From positions 1 to 64,000 of the forward strand of contig NZ_FWWT01000005.1 in assembly GCF_900176035.1 (NCBI RefSeq): a stretch of DNA of 64,000 nucleotides, written 5' to 3'. Below, piece by piece: positions 8,648 through 19,964 of the stretch. This DNA comes from Desulfonispora thiosulfatigenes DSM 11270. Lineage in GTDB: Bacteria > Bacillota > Peptococcia > Peptococcales > Desulfonisporaceae. The notes beneath the pieces were generated by a model that was not told the origin of the DNA, made no database searches, and saw nothing but the letters and a program-made list of their open reading frames with translations. A program made the position numbers and the translations under genes. Numbering within the stretch: position 1 is the first letter of the stretch; each line of letters begins with the position of its first letter.

Positions 8648-9319
8648 TTATTCAAAACTCATATCCCAAAATCCCATTTCATATCGACATGCTTCTAAAA
8701 AGATTGTCATTAACTTTTCTTTTTCTTCTTCGTCAATATCTTTACATATCCTATCCACAAGCTCACAAGACTTAATACTAAAATCTTCGAATCCTTCTCC
8801 AGCGTAATCTTCAATCCAAGGATAGTAGTAATTGTCTTTAGCATTATTATTACCATTTTTAATACATTGTTCTTTTAAAGTTTTTCCTATATATTCATAA
8901 GTTAGTGTACAAGGAAGCGCAGACATAAAAATCTCTTTAATATCCCCACCCTCTTTAAAGCTTAACATATAATCTAAATATGCTCTATTTGCAGGTTCAA
9001 TTTTCATATTATCAATCATAAAAACATCAAGATTAAAATCTTTAAGATATCTAATATGCATATTAGTTTCTTCTGCAATTACAACACCTATACATGTATG
9101 TAAAAATTGCAAATCTTCTATTCTATCAGATAATAAGAATGCATGTGCATATACCTTACCATAATCCTTTAGATATAATGTGTCTTGTATAAGATACTTT
9201 TTAAATTTTTCTTTTTCTAAACTTCCATCCCCTAGTCCCTTAATAAAGGGATGTTTCATGTAATCTTCATAATATTTTTTCACTCTCTGATCTTCAATAA
9301 TCATTTTAGCAAAACTCAT
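8648..9319 (-). CDS. tenA: Thiaminase II / aminopyrimidine aminohydrolase TenA
   Basis: Hydrolyses thiamin breakdown products to hydroxymethyl-pyrimidine so that the pyrimidine can be salvaged. The 223-residue all-helical protein has the catalytic cysteine in ALPCTLTYEYIG (about 137), and the conserved C-terminal EACRYEMGFWD with the active-site glutamate (about 209). It lies 12 bases downstream of thiT under the same TPP riboswitch, so uptake and salvage are co-regulated by thiamin diphosphate. Confidence 0.94.
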   Translation of the reverse strand: MSFAKMIIEDQRVKKYYEDYMKHPFIKGLGDGSLEKEKFKKYLIQDTLYLKDYGKVYAHAFLLSDRIEDLQFLHTCIGVVIAEETNMHIRYLKDFNLDVFMIDNMKIEPANRAYLDYMLSFKEGGDIKEIFMSALPCTLTYEYIGKTLKEQCIKNGNNNAKDNYYYPWIEDYAGEGFEDFSIKSCELVDRICKDIDEEEKEKLMTIFLEACRYEMGFWDMSFE

Positions 9320-9331
9320 ATTTTCACCCTC

Positions 9332-9928
9332 TTATAATTTTACTAATTCTCTAAATTTATTTAATGGTAACAATGTTAGAACAATTGAACTAGCTAATGC
9401 TTCTACTCCATATCCAAGCAAACTATATCCTGCCGCATAATACCAGACATTCATACCCTCTGGTGCAAAATGACCAAAGAAAATTATTCCTGAATAAATA
9501 CTAAATAAAATAGATATAATTGAAGCAAATATAGCCCCTAAAAACAATTTACTCTTTTTATCAATACCAAAGATAGGAGTAAATGCTATCGCCATCATTC
9601 CACCTAAATAATCTAGGGGTATTTGTAATGGGAAAAAGGGTGGAGCAACGACAATTTTGGTAAGTCCAACAACAATACCACAAATTAGCGCTTCTTCCTT
9701 TCCGGCTATCACAGCTAGTACCATAATAGGAAGTATAGATAATAAACTACAGCCTCCTCCTTGTGGAAATGGCACTATTTTAATCATGTACAAAACAAGG
9801 GTTAATGTTGTAACAACTCCAATTCTCGTTAACCTTCTTGTATCTAATTTAAATCCTTTTAGATTAACACAAGTTATAACACTAAGTACTACTGTGAAAA
9901 TCACTGCTAAAAAAATTGCTATACTCAT
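9332..9928 (-). CDS. thiT: ECF thiamin transporter substrate-binding subunit ThiT
   Basis: Membrane S-component (198 residues, six predicted helices) of an energy-coupling-factor thiamin importer; it works with shared EcfA/EcfT subunits encoded elsewhere. The thiamin-site signature VPFPQGGGCSLLSILPI is present. The ATG at 9928 (MSIAIF) follows a GGGGG ribosome site; a GTG at 10009 would start inside the riboswitch terminator and is rejected. First gene after the TPP riboswitch. Confidence 0.92.
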   Translation of the reverse strand: MSIAIFLAVIFTVVLSVITCVNLKGFKLDTRRLTRIGVVTTLTLVLYMIKIVPFPQGGGCSLLSILPIMVLAVIAGKEEALICGIVVGLTKIVVAPPFFPLQIPLDYLGGMMAIAFTPIFGIDKKSKLFLGAIFASIISILFSIYSGIIFFGHFAPEGMNVWYYAAGYSLLGYGVEALASSIVLTLLPLNKFRELVKL

Positions 9929-9991
9929 TCTATTTTCCCCCTTTTTATAGAAAAATGCAACTTTCTCTGATAAGTTAATTAGAATTTTGCA

Positions 9992-10031
9992 ATAAAAAAA
10001 AACGTGCACCTAACTGGTTAGCACGTTTAAA
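9992..10031 (-). terminator. Riboswitch-controlled terminator before thiT
   Basis: Minus-strand hairpin AACGTGC / GCACGTT with additional internal CTAA/TTAG pairing, followed by a T9 run. It lies between the TPP aptamer and thiT, and is the expected expression platform. Confidence 0.85.
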
Positions 10032-10043
10032 AATACTAATATA

Positions 10044-10132
10044 ACATATTTCCTACGCTGGCATTACCCAGATCAGGTCAGAGGTCAGAAGATACATCTT
10101 CTATCTCAGCCGTTTACACAGCTCCCTTATAT
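10044..10132 (-). promoter_or_regulatory. TPP riboswitch (thi box)
   Basis: On the minus strand the conserved aptamer elements appear in order: GGGAGCT..., CTGAGA, ACCTGATCTGGGTAATGCC and AGCGTAGGAA. When thiamin diphosphate binds, the downstream hairpin at 9992-10031 should terminate transcription before thiT and tenA. Confidence 0.97.
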
Positions 10133-10275
10133 TTTTCTAAATTATATCTTAAATTTCTAATTTATTCAATATTTTAATAATTATCTGCGATTATCTAATA
10201 ATATTATTAACTCTCTTTATTAATAATATCTGCCTTAATATAAAAACCGACAGAAGATACAGATATATTTTTTCA

Positions 10276-10310
10276 GTAAAAAACCTCTTAAAGAATTAAC
10301 TTTAAGAGGT
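10276..10310 (-). terminator. Intrinsic terminator after the cold-shock gene
   Basis: Minus-strand stem AACCTCTTAAAG / CTTTAAGAGGTT with a 6-base loop and a T run, just after the csp stop codon. Confidence 0.88.
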
Positions 10311-10319
10311 TTAAATTGA

Positions 10320-10517
10320 CTAGATAACTGTGATGTTTTCAGCTTGAGGACCTTTAGCTCCTTCAACAACGTCAAAAGATACATTTTGACCTTCTTCAAG
10401 AGTTTTGAATCCTGTTGAGTTGATTTGTGAAAAATGTGCAAATACGTCTTTACCATCTTCACCTGTAATAAAACCAAAACCTTTTTCTGCGTTAAACCAT
10501 TTTACTGTACCATTCAT
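10320..10517 (-). CDS. Cold-shock domain protein
   Basis: A 65-residue CspA-family single-stranded nucleic-acid chaperone. RNP1 (KGFGFI) and RNP2 (VFAHFS) are intact. The ATG at 10517 (MNGTVKWF) follows GGAGG; an upstream in-frame ATG would add 14 residues not found in the family. About 230 bases separate it from the next gene upstream, leaving room for the long structured leader that cold-shock genes often have, though no specific element was recognised. Confidence 0.96.
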   Translation of the reverse strand: MNGTVKWFNAEKGFGFITGEDGKDVFAHFSQINSTGFKTLEEGQNVSFDVVEGAKGPQAENITVI

Positions 10518-10788
10518 ATAATAATACCTCCGAAATTTCATTCCTTTAATCCTGTGCAAAAATTATTAGTACTAAAATTCCCGAAATAACAATACCAAAT
10601 CTAAACTTAGTAAACTCAGAACATATTACATAATAAATATTTACTGCTGAATTAAGGTAAGTTCATTCTATCATGAATTTATATTCTGTGCAAGTATTTT
10701 TATGATATTTTTTATTTTTTTTTGCATTTATTTATAATTATATTTTTCAAGTGTAAATTTACAGGTATTTTATTAGTTTAAAACTTTA

Positions 10789-11544
10789 TTATGCGTCTAC
10801 TTCTAACACTACGGGACAGTGATCACTCCCCATAATTTCTGCATGAATTTGGGCATCTTTTATTTTGTCTTTTAACTTTTCCGAAACTAAAAAATAATCT
10901 ATTCTCCACCCTACATTTTTTTCTCTTGCTCTTGCCATATAAGACCACCAAGTATAAGCTTCAGTTTTTTCAGGATAAAAAAATCTAAAAGAATCAATGA
11001 ATCCAGCCTCTAAAAGTTTAGATATTTTATCTCTTTCTTCATCAGAAAACCCTGCATTTTTTCTATTTGTCTTGGGATTTTTTAAGTCGATTTCTGTATG
11101 AGCAACATTAAAGTCACCACAAGTTATAACAGGCTTTTGACTATCTAACTTTTGTAAATATGCTTGAAAATCATTTTCCCAATTCATACGATAATCCAAT
11201 CTTAAAAGCCCTCTTTGCGAATTTGGTGTGTAAACATTTACAAGATAGAAATTAGGAAATTCCATTGTTATAACCCTACCTTCTTGGTCATGTTCTTCTA
11301 TTCCTATGCCATAAGTCACAGATAAAGGGGTATATTTTGTAAAAATCGCTGTACCAGAATATCCTTTTTTAACTGCATAATTCCAGTATTGTTCATATCC
11401 CTCTAACTTTAAATCAATTTGACCTTCTTGTAATTTTGTCTCTTGAATAGAAAATATATCAGCATCTACTTCAGTAAAGTAATCTAAAAATCCTTTTTTA
11501 ACACAAGCCCTTATACCATTAACATTCCAAGAAACCAATTTCAT
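10789..11544 (-). CDS. xth: Exodeoxyribonuclease III / AP endonuclease
   Basis: A 251-residue enzyme of the exonuclease III family that cleaves DNA 5' to abasic sites and trims 3' ends in base-excision repair. The family signatures are present: SWNVNGIRA at the N-terminus, QETKLQ (metal-binding Glu), CGDFNVAH, and the C-terminal GSDHCPV. Monocistronic, full length. Confidence 0.95.
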   Translation of the reverse strand: MKLVSWNVNGIRACVKKGFLDYFTEVDADIFSIQETKLQEGQIDLKLEGYEQYWNYAVKKGYSGTAIFTKYTPLSVTYGIGIEEHDQEGRVITMEFPNFYLVNVYTPNSQRGLLRLDYRMNWENDFQAYLQKLDSQKPVITCGDFNVAHTEIDLKNPKTNRKNAGFSDEERDKISKLLEAGFIDSFRFFYPEKTEAYTWWSYMARAREKNVGWRIDYFLVSEKLKDKIKDAQIHAEIMGSDHCPVVLEVDA

Positions 11545-11622
11545 CTAAAAAACTCCTTATATAAATATTTGAACCGTTTACAAGATATAGTTGAAAACGA
11601 GATTATAATAATTTAAAACTAT

Positions 11623-13269
11623 TTAAATTGCAAATTTATTTACAATTTCTTTAAGTTTAGTTGCTAATTCACTTATAGAATTAGTATTTGCAGATACTTC
11701 TTCAAAAGAAGCCGTTTGTTCTTGTACTGCAGCAGCTACGTCCTGAGTGCTATTACTGTTTGCTTCAGATATTTCACTTAAAACAACTGAAGCATTTTTA
11801 ATATTTTCAAATTCTGCTAAGACAATTCCTACTATTTGTTTAATTTCTTCTGATTCTATTAGTGTAGTATTAGAATTTGCTAAAATTAATGATAACTGGT
11901 TTTCTAATCCTTCCATAGAATCTTCTTGAATTTTAATTTTAGCTACTAATTCATCCATAGATTGATTAACATCATTACTTTTCATACCCATATTTTTAAC
12001 TATTTCATTAATATTACTAGCTGATTTATCTGTTTCTTCTGCTAATTTTCTAATTTCGTCAGCTACCACTGAAAAACCTCTTCCATGTTCTCCAGCACGT
12101 GCTGCTTCAATTGAGGCATTTAAAGCCAATAAGTTGGTTTGTCCAGAAATATTTTTAATAAGTTCTACAATTTCTCTAATATTTATTGAATAATGATTTA
12201 AATCATTAACAACCTGCGAAGCTGATTCAATTGCAGTAATAAAATCAGTTAATTCTTGGGATTGTTTGAATACATATTCATTACCCACCTTTACAGAATG
12301 CTCGGTTTCTTTAGAATAACCCAATGTCATATTTGCTTTTTGATTTACATTTTTAAGTTCTACTTGAAGTTTATTTATTAAATCTAGTAACTTCTCTATT
12401 TCATTACCTTGAGTAATAGATCCATCTGAAACCTCCTGAGATGAATAAGCAATTGACTCTGTAGATTGAGTTAATTCATGAGTAGTGATAGCAATTGTAT
12501 TCATATCAGTTGCTATTAAATTCGAAGCCTTAGCAATTTCTTGAACTATTTTATGTATATCATCTATAAAAAGATTAAAATAGTTAGTAAGTGTTCCTAT
12601 CTCATCTTTACTATTAGTCTTAATTCGTTTAGTTAAATCACCTTGACCTGAGGATAAATCTTTTAATTCATTCATCAAAACTTTAAGTGGTTTTAGAATT
12701 CCTTTATTTAACAAAAGTATTGATAGTATACCAATCAGCAAGGCTAATATTAAAAAAACTGAATTAATAGTTTTGGCCGTAAGAACCTTATTTCTTGAAT
12801 AAAGCGAAAAATCCGTTACTAATTCATTAATTTCTTGTACATATGTATCTATTTCAGTATTAATAATCGCTAAAGATGTTTCATCTTCTTTCTCCATGAT
12901 ATTCATAAAAGCTGGTTTATATCTTTCATCCCACTGATTTTTAATTTTCTCCAAGCTTTTTTTTGTTTCTTCATGTTTTAAGGGTTTTAATCCTAGAGAA
13001 TCATTTCCATTTTGAATATTATTAATAATATCATCAAAAGTTTTTATTTTTTCACCTAAATCCTTTTTAGCTGTTAGATTATTTTCAAATATAATCATAT
13101 TTGATACTTGTGCCATTCTAAAAGTGGTAGCCCTTAATCTGCCTGAGAAATTTATAAAACTAGAATCCGATTCAAGCATTTGGTACGTTGAATAGTTGAC
13201 TGTAACAACCGATAAAACAGTTATTATCATTAGTAGAAAGGTTACTATAATCTTTGTTTTAATTTTCAT
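11623..13269 (-). CDS. Transmembrane methyl-accepting chemotaxis protein
   Basis: A 548-residue receptor: TM1 at about 5-25, an extracellular helical sensor domain resembling the type IV pili/PilJ-like helical bundle (about 30-180), TM2 at about 182-202, HAMP (about 203-257), and a cytoplasmic signalling domain with [18 protein letters not shown]. The ligand is unknown. The ATG at 13269 follows GGAGG with 6 bases of spacing. Orphan receptor with no che genes adjacent. Confidence 0.93.
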   Translation of the reverse strand: MKIKTKIIVTFLLMIITVLSVVTVNYSTYQMLESDSSFINFSGRLRATTFRMAQVSNMIIFENNLTAKKDLGEKIKTFDDIINNIQNGNDSLGLKPLKHEETKKSLEKIKNQWDERYKPAFMNIMEKEDETSLAIINTEIDTYVQEINELVTDFSLYSRNKVLTAKTINSVFLILALLIGILSILLLNKGILKPLKVLMNELKDLSSGQGDLTKRIKTNSKDEIGTLTNYFNLFIDDIHKIVQEIAKASNLIATDMNTIAITTHELTQSTESIAYSSQEVSDGSITQGNEIEKLLDLINKLQVELKNVNQKANMTLGYSKETEHSVKVGNEYVFKQSQELTDFITAIESASQVVNDLNHYSINIREIVELIKNISGQTNLLALNASIEAARAGEHGRGFSVVADEIRKLAEETDKSASNINEIVKNMGMKSNDVNQSMDELVAKIKIQEDSMEGLENQLSLILANSNTTLIESEEIKQIVGIVLAEFENIKNASVVLSEISEANSNSTQDVAAAVQEQTASFEEVSANTNSISELATKLKEIVNKFAI

Positions 13270-13355
13270 ATAAACCTCCATAATTTAAGTTTTTTATAAT
13301 AATTTAGTATAGCATATTTAGTAAGCCTTTCCATATTTTCTTGAATAGAAAAAAC

Positions 13356-13386
13356 AAAAGACCACTAGCTTTGCTAGTGACCTTTT
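13356..13386 (-). terminator. Intrinsic terminator after the lipoprotein gene
   Basis: Stem around ACTAGC/GCTAGT extended by G-U pairs on the minus-strand RNA and flanked by A and T runs. An additional inverted repeat (TAAATAATTAACTTA and its complement) overlaps the gene's stop at about 13424-13459. Confidence 0.7.
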
Positions 13387-13453
13387 AAAAATTTCATTAC
13401 ATATTTTTTATTTTTAAACCTTTTTAAATAATTAACTTATTGAATTAAGTTAA

Positions 13454-14110
13454 TTATTTAGTAACATCCGTAATTAGTACATCTTTAGGTAATTCGAAAA
13501 TATTTTCAGAAATTTTTTCGGTTTTAATATTTTTATATTCCATAACTACTTTTTTATCACTATCAAGTCCTTCTTCTACCTTTATAGGTAGATTGCTTTT
13601 AGTCGAAAACCACATTTTTAAAATTTCTTTTCCATCTTTATTAACTTCAGAGATAACTTTACATTCCTCATCAGCATAAGTAGTAGTTTCTACGATTTTT
13701 GCGTTTTCTAAATTTATATTTTTTATATAATCACTTGGTTTTTTAATACTTTCGTTTTCTGGATTTTTTACATTCATTTTTATCGCCATCTTTTTAGTAG
13801 GTAAATAAGTATAAGAGATGTTTTTATTCATATCTAAAATGTAAATTATCTCTTCTTCATCAGCCATGAATTGATTTTTAACCCACTTATCCTTTGTCCA
13901 ATTTTTCCCTTTTGTAACCTCTTCTTCTGAGGTCATGATGAAATCATATGATAAATCCTTGATTTTTTCTGATTTTTCAAAAAGAGTGGCTATTTTTTCT
14001 TCTTTGGCACTTCCTTTATCCTTAGATACTGAATCATCCTTATTTCCACAGGCAACGAGGAATGTACTAAGTACTAAAGACAATAAAACTAATAAAGCTA
14101 TTTTTTTCAT
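13454..14110 (-). CDS. Lipoprotein with LolA-like fold
   Basis: A 218-residue secreted lipoprotein: signal peptide with lipobox FLVAC (Cys about 21), followed by a charged Ser/Lys linker and a LolA/LppX-like antiparallel sheet domain. The run of YLPTKKMAI, WFSTKSNLPIKVE and FELPKDVL segments is typical of outer-membrane-lipoprotein carrier homologs in Gram-positives. It may bind lipids or other hydrophobic ligands at the cell surface; the role is not established. The ATG at 14110 follows AAGGAGG; the extra 19 codons upstream are not family-like. Confidence 0.82.
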   Translation of the reverse strand: MKKIALLVLLSLVLSTFLVACGNKDDSVSKDKGSAKEEKIATLFEKSEKIKDLSYDFIMTSEEEVTKGKNWTKDKWVKNQFMADEEEIIYILDMNKNISYTYLPTKKMAIKMNVKNPENESIKKPSDYIKNINLENAKIVETTTYADEECKVISEVNKDGKEILKMWFSTKSNLPIKVEEGLDSDKKVVMEYKNIKTEKISENIFELPKDVLITDVTK

Positions 14111-14419
14111 ATACAACTCCTCCTTAATAAAATAATATTTTCCTAACCTTACATTCAGGTCTTTCATAATTAACTATCCCCACTAATAATAACATATTAT
14201 TACAAATAAACACATCATTTATTTAGGTAAGTTAAATTGTCTTACATTTTAACATAACTTAACCTCTTATTACTATCTTTATTCTATTTTTTTATTTTTG
14301 TCTTTATTTAAAAGAATTTGACTTAATGTCTTGAGATAATATTAAAATGAATAATTTTCTAATATAAGTGAAAAATAGGGTAAGTATTTCTCTTTTAAAT
14401 TCATGCTTTGGAGGAAAAT

Positions 14420-15984
14420 ATGCACATAGATAAAGAATATCCTTTTTCCAAATCACCACAATCATATTGGCTGGCTTCCACCCCTGTAACCAAGTATCCT
14501 GCTTTAATGGAAGATGTAAAAGTTGATGTTGCTATCATTGGCGGAGGCATTACAGGCATATCCTGTGCTTATGAGCTTGTTCAAGAGGGTTTAAAAGTTG
14601 CCATTTTAGAATCTGATCGGATTTCACAAGGTACAACAGGACATACTACTGCAAAAATAACTTCCCAACATGGTCTAATCTATAACAAAATTAAAAACCA
14701 AATTAGTGAAGAATTTGCAAAGCAATATGCTGATGCCAATGAATATGCCCTGTCCTTTATTAGAAAAACTGTAAAAGAACTTGAGATAGAATGTAATTTA
14801 ACTACCGAATCAGCCTATGTCTTTACGCAGCAAGATGAATATATCCAGGAAATCAACAATGAAATAGCTACCGCTTCTAACCTAGGTCTTAGTGCAAGTT
14901 TTGTAAATCAATTACCTTTTAGTTTACCTATTAAGGCAGCTATTCGTTTTGACAATCAAGCTCAGTTTCATCCTCGTAAATATCTTTTAAAGTTAGCACA
15001 GGAATGTATAAATAAAGGCGTCCAAATATATGAACAAAGTAGAGTTGTTGATATTATTGAAGGCAGTCCCTATATTTTAACTACTGGTCAAGGGAAAAAA
15101 TAACCGCTGAAAAGGTTATTATTGCTTCTCATTATCCCTTTTATAACAAAGCCAATCTTTATTTTAGCAGAATCTCTACAGAGAGATCTTATGTAGTAGC
15201 AGTTAAAGCTGTGGATAAATATCCTGGAGGAATGTATATTTCAGCCGAGGATCCTACTAGATCCTTAAGAAGCCAAGATACTGAAAATGGAGAACTACTC
15301 TTAGTAGGTGGAGAAAATCATAAAACAGGACAAGGTGTTAACACACAAAACCATTATGATTTATTAGTTAATTACTCTAGAAAATTATTTAGCATAGAAG
15401 ATATTCCCTATCGCTGGTCCACCCAAGACTGTATGACTGTGGATGGACTCCCATACATAGGTCAATATACAGAAAAAACACCCAATATGTATATTGCTAC
15501 AGGTTATGGAAAATGGGGAATGACTAATGGTACAGCTGCAGGTATGGTTATAAAAGATTTAATAATAAAGGGAGATAGCCCTTGGAAAGATGTCTATAAT
15601 CCATCACGTCAAACCATTAAAGCTTCTGCAAAAAAATATATTACCGAAAATTATAATGTTGCACGAGAACTTTTAAAGGGTAAACTTTCTCCCCTTCCAA
15701 ATAAAGTTGAAATTAAACGTGGAGAAGGCAAGGTAATTGAAGCTGATGGACAAAGATGTGGCGCATTTAGAGATACCCTTGGTAAACTCCATATAGTAAA
15801 TACAACATGTACCCATCTTGGATGTGAATTAACTTGGAATTCAGCTGAAACCTCTTGGGACTGTCCATGTCACGGATCTAGATTTTCCTATAAAGGAGAA
15901 GTAATTGAAGGCCCAGCAATTAAACCTTTAGATGCCCGTAATGATGTTAATTTAATTGAACGATTAATTAAAGAGGACTTTTAA
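14420..15984 (+). pseudogene. FAD-dependent oxidoreductase with C-terminal Rieske domain, frameshifted
   Basis: The N-terminal half is a DAO/glycine-oxidase-type flavoprotein with the dinucleotide loop VAIIGGGITGISCAYEL. The C-terminal ~90 residues are a Rieske [2Fe-2S] domain (CTHLGC ... CPCHGS). The two parts are in different frames: the reading frame ends at TAA 15101-15103 right after an A6 run (15095-15100). Adding one A gives an unbroken ~520-residue protein, and the bridging region (TAEKVIIASHYPFY) is clearly coding. The ATG at 14420 follows GGAGG. If the shift is real, the Rieske domain and half the flavin domain are lost unless slippage restores frame. Substrate unknown. Confidence 0.8.
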
Positions 15985-16072
15985 TTATTTAAATATCTAC
16001 AGCTAGTTAAGTGTACTTAATTTGAGAAATTAAAGAAGGTCTGTATTTCAAACATTTATTAAAAATGATATG

Positions 16073-16123
16073 CTCCCCTTATAGTAGACAGTTAAAATAA
16101 TATACCTGTTTGCTATAGGGGAG
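16073..16123 (+). terminator. Intrinsic terminator after the FAD/Rieske gene
   Basis: Plus-strand hairpin with stem CTCCCCTTATAG / CTATAGGGGAG (one unpaired base) followed by TTTTATT, about 90 bases after the oxidoreductase stop. Confidence 0.8.
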
Positions 16124-16175
16124 TTTTATTATAGGGAAAAAATCTAAGGTATTATTTGAAATAAAAATAACTTTG

Positions 16176-16835
16176 TTATGTTTTTAGTCCCTTAACTAAA
16201 AATTCTATCATGGTTTCAATCTCCTGTTCATCATTCCAGTCTTGGTTAGGGGAAATCAGAAAACGAGTTACAGCATACCCTGCTATTGTACTAAAGATTA
16301 ATCTCGCTATGGTTTCATAAGGTAATAAAACTATTTCACCCTGCTCCTGAAAATATTCAATTGCGAGTTGTATTTTAGTCATTATTCTTGTTGTTAGGAT
16401 TTCTTTAACCATCTGTTGTAATTCAAGATGAAAGGAAATTTCGTTAGCAATTATTTTTAAAATAGCTTGATTGTTTTTAATAAATTCAAATCTGTCTTTA
16501 ATAATTGTACGTAGGAAATCTGCAAAATCCACATACTGTTTTTCCAGTATACTCTCAAAATCCTTTAGAACAATCGGGGCTCCTAAACCTACAATAGTTG
16601 GAGAAACTATACTAAAAAGCAAGGCTTTCTTGGTTTTATAATGACGAAAAATAGTACCCTCAGCAACTCCAGCTTTTTGAGCAATTTCACTAGTTGAAGC
16701 TCCCGCAAAACCTTTTTCGCTAAAAACAGCTACAGCTGCTTTTAAGATATTTTTTTGTTTTTCTGTAAGATTTTTTTCTGTTTCAAGGTATTGCTGTAAG
16801 AGAATACTTAAAGCATTATCACTTAAGTTTTGCAT
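16176..16835 (-). CDS. TetR-family regulator of the efflux operon
   Basis: A 219-residue repressor with an N-terminal helix-turn-helix (TSEIAQKAGVAEGTIFRHYKTK, about residues 43-64) and a variable ligand-binding C-terminal domain. It is the last gene of the adaptor-RND-TetR operon, 25 bases after the pump, so the operon is probably autoregulated. The likely operator is the TGAGT-4-ACTCA palindrome at 21301-21314 upstream of the adaptor gene. The inducer is unknown but would be a pump substrate. Confidence 0.9.
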   Translation of the reverse strand: MQNLSDNALSILLQQYLETEKNLTEKQKNILKAAVAVFSEKGFAGASTSEIAQKAGVAEGTIFRHYKTKKALLFSIVSPTIVGLGAPIVLKDFESILEKQYVDFADFLRTIIKDRFEFIKNNQAILKIIANEISFHLELQQMVKEILTTRIMTKIQLAIEYFQEQGEIVLLPYETIARLIFSTIAGYAVTRFLISPNQDWNDEQEIETMIEFLVKGLKT

Positions 16836-16860
16836 TTAATAGCTCCTTTCATTTTTCCCC

Positions 16861-19800
16861 TTATTCTAGAGCTTTAAGTCCTAATTTTTCTTTAATATCT
16901 TCAAAACTTGCATATATTAAAGGTATAATTATAATAGTTAGAAATGTAGCTGATAACATACCTCCAATAACAGCTATTGCTAAAGGTGAAAACCTTTCAG
17001 AACCTAAGGCTAGCTGTAATGCTAATGGAAGCATTCCTACTACATCTGAAAGAGCAGTCATCATTATTGGTCTAAATCTTGTCCTGATAGCTCCTACTAT
17101 TGCTTCTTCTATATTCATACCTTCTTTTCTTTTATCCTGTATATACCCAATTAAAAGTATAGAATTATTAACAACTGTCCCCGCTAACAAGATAAAACCT
17201 AAAAGAACGGGCATAGATATATATTTATTTGCAAGGGCTAAGGCTGGAGCTATACCTATAATTACTAAAGGTATGGCTGACATAATTGTTATTGGATGTA
17301 AAAAAGATTTAAACTGGGGAACTAAAATCAAATAAACAAAAATAATCGCCATAGAAAGTAACATAAGCATATCTTTCATGGAATCTGATAAAGCCTCTTG
17401 TTCTCCAGTAAGCTTGGCACTATATCCTGTTGGCAAGGGATAATTATCCAGTATTTTATTAATATCTTTAGTTATATGGCTAAAGGGACGATCATGGGTA
17501 TAACCTAAGATGTCTATATTATACTCTAAATTATCCTTAGTTATAATGTTAAATCTTTTTGTAATATCAATAGATGCAACTTCCCGTAGCGGGACTTTAA
17601 TTCCAAGAGGAGACTGAATAGCTACATCTAATAGATCATCCACAGACTCTCTATAATCATCCCTATAACTTACTGTTATATCGATATTTTTAGCTTCATC
17701 TAAATTCATTGTTGTATTTTTAAGACCTTCTATTGAGCTATATACTTGACTAGCAATAACTCTATTATTAAGACCTAATTCTATGATTCTTTGCTCATTT
17801 GTTTTAATATTGAGTTGTTTATTATTCATATCAAAACTCTTATAAACATTAGTCGTGCCTTCTACTTCTTTTATCTTTTCCTCCAAGCCTAGTGCCATTG
17901 TATATAATATTTCTTGATCCGGTCCACTTATTTTAATATCTAAAGGAGCTGGAGAAGTCCCTATTGCCGTTCCTCCCTTTTCCTTAACTACAAATCTTTT
18001 TATATCTGGAATTTTAGTAATTTTCTTTCTTAATCTTTCTTGAAATTCCCAAATGGTTTCATTTCTTTGTGTTCTATTATTCAAATTAACTGTTATCATC
18101 CCTTGATTCGTTCCCATTATTCCAAAATCGCCAAGCTGATTACTTCCTTTTTCATATCCTAGCTGTGAATCATAGCTTATAATATTTTTTCTTTTTCTAA
18201 CAATTTTTCAATATCCTTAATTGTCTCAGTAGTATCCTTAATGTCAGTTCCATCTTCCATTTCTATTGAAATAAAAGTAGTTCCGCTATCAAATTTAGGA
18301 AGCATTTCTACACCATTTGTAATTAAAAATCCTCCACTTAAAACCATTAAGACAATTATGGATATATACGACTTTACCTTATTACCAATAACATACTTTG
18401 AAAGTCTTAAATAAAGATTTAACAATTTGTCCATCATTTTATTAAAAGGATTTGTTACTTTACTAATATTTTTTTCTACTTTTGGTAATCTAAATGGATC
18501 AAGTAATACTGTTAATAAAGGTATTATAGTTAGTGCTATAATTAATGAAGATAAAATAGCAAATATTATAGTCATTGATAAAGGTCTGAACATCTCCCCT
18601 ACAAAACCTTTAATAAAGATAAGAGGCACTAGAACAATTAAAGTAGTAGTTGCTCCTGCAATAGTTGGAAGAGCTATTTCATTGGTTCCATCTATAGCTG
18701 CTGATACTATATCTTTTCCTAAAACATCCTGGTGTCTTACAATGTTTTCCACAACTACTATAGCTCCATCGACAACAAAACCAATACTCAAAATTAATGC
18801 TGAAAGTGTTACTAAATCTAGCTTCATTCCAAATAACTTCATAAGTCCTAAAGTAGCTAAAAATACTAACGGCATCGAGATAGAAACTACTAATGATTGA
18901 TTTATCTTAGTTATAAACAAAATAATTACAAATACAGTTAAAAGGATAGCCGTGAAAACACTACTACTCATATTATTTACCATTTGCTTCGTAAATGTTG
19001 AATCATCCTGAGCTACCTTAAAATCAATAAAGGGATATTTCTCTCTTAATTCTTCAAGCTCTCCTTCTACATTTTTTATCACTGTTTCTGTATTATCATT
19101 AGTTTTTTTAGTAATCATTAAAGCAATTGCTTCTTCTCCATTAAATCTATAAGAGCTTTCGAGCTTTTCCGTTGATAAATCTACAGCAGCAATTTCTTCT
19201 AAATAAACAAAACCCCCGCCATTTAAAGGAACCATAGTTTTTTTAATATCATCAAGTGTTTGAAAACTTTCTTCAATCCTAATTAAGATATCTTTATTCT
19301 CATGAGTAACTTTACCCCCAGGGGCTTTAATATTATTTTGCTTTAAAATTTCAGATACTTGTTCTAGCGAAATCCCATAAGCTACTAACTTATCTTTATC
19401 TACTTTTACTTGGATTTCATTATTATAACCTCCAAATAATTCGACAGAAGCAACTCCCTCTAAAAGCTGAAGATCATAAGCAATTTTATCGTCAGCTAAT
19501 TGCCTAATATCTCGCATACTTAAAGATTTACTATTTAAACTTATGGTCATAATTGGTTTATCAGCTGTACTAAATTTTAAAACCCTTGGTTCCATTATTT
19601 GATTTGGTAAGCTTTGTCTAATTCGACTAATGGAGTTTTGAATCTCAATTGCCGCTTCATCTATATTTCTACTATAATCAAATTCTAACTGGATAATTGC
19701 TATATTATCTTGGCTAGTTGATTTAACATTTTTAATTCCTTCTAGTTTTCCAAATTCATCTTCCATAGGTTCTACTACATCTGTAACCACATCTTGAGCA

Positions 19801-19964
19801 GCAGAGCCTGGATACTGGGTTATCACTGTAGCCATCGGTGGATTTGTATCAGGAGATAATTGAGTACTCATTGTGAACCTAGCGTAAAAACCAAAGATAA
19901 CTATACCTATAATTATAGTTAAAATTAAATATTTGTTTTTAACAGAAAATTTACCTATATTCAT
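16861..19964 (-). pseudogene. RND-family efflux pump, frameshifted
   Basis: An AcrB/HAE1-type inner-membrane proton antiporter of about 1,033 residues, present in two frames. The N-terminal 595 codons end at TAA 18177-18179, just after an A6 run (minus strand, 18185-18190). One additional A restores the frame through SYDSQLGYEKGSNQLGD into the remaining ~420 residues. TM4 carries the proton-relay aspartate in GFVVDGAIVVVENIVR. The second half has the matching TM10-12 repeat (LLAGTVVNNSILLIGYI). The start overlaps the adaptor stop by 4 bases (ATGA type). No outer-membrane channel is expected in a Gram-positive. Either inactivated or a sequence error. Confidence 0.85.

Noticed and set aside
9929-10009. 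N-terminal extension of ThiT from a GTG
   Set aside because: It begins in the riboswitch terminator and adds residues not seen in the family; the ATG at 9928 has the ribosome site.
10235-10477. 80-codon ORF overlapping the cold-shock gene
   Set aside because: Frame-shifted shadow of the csp gene, with terminator sequence inside it.
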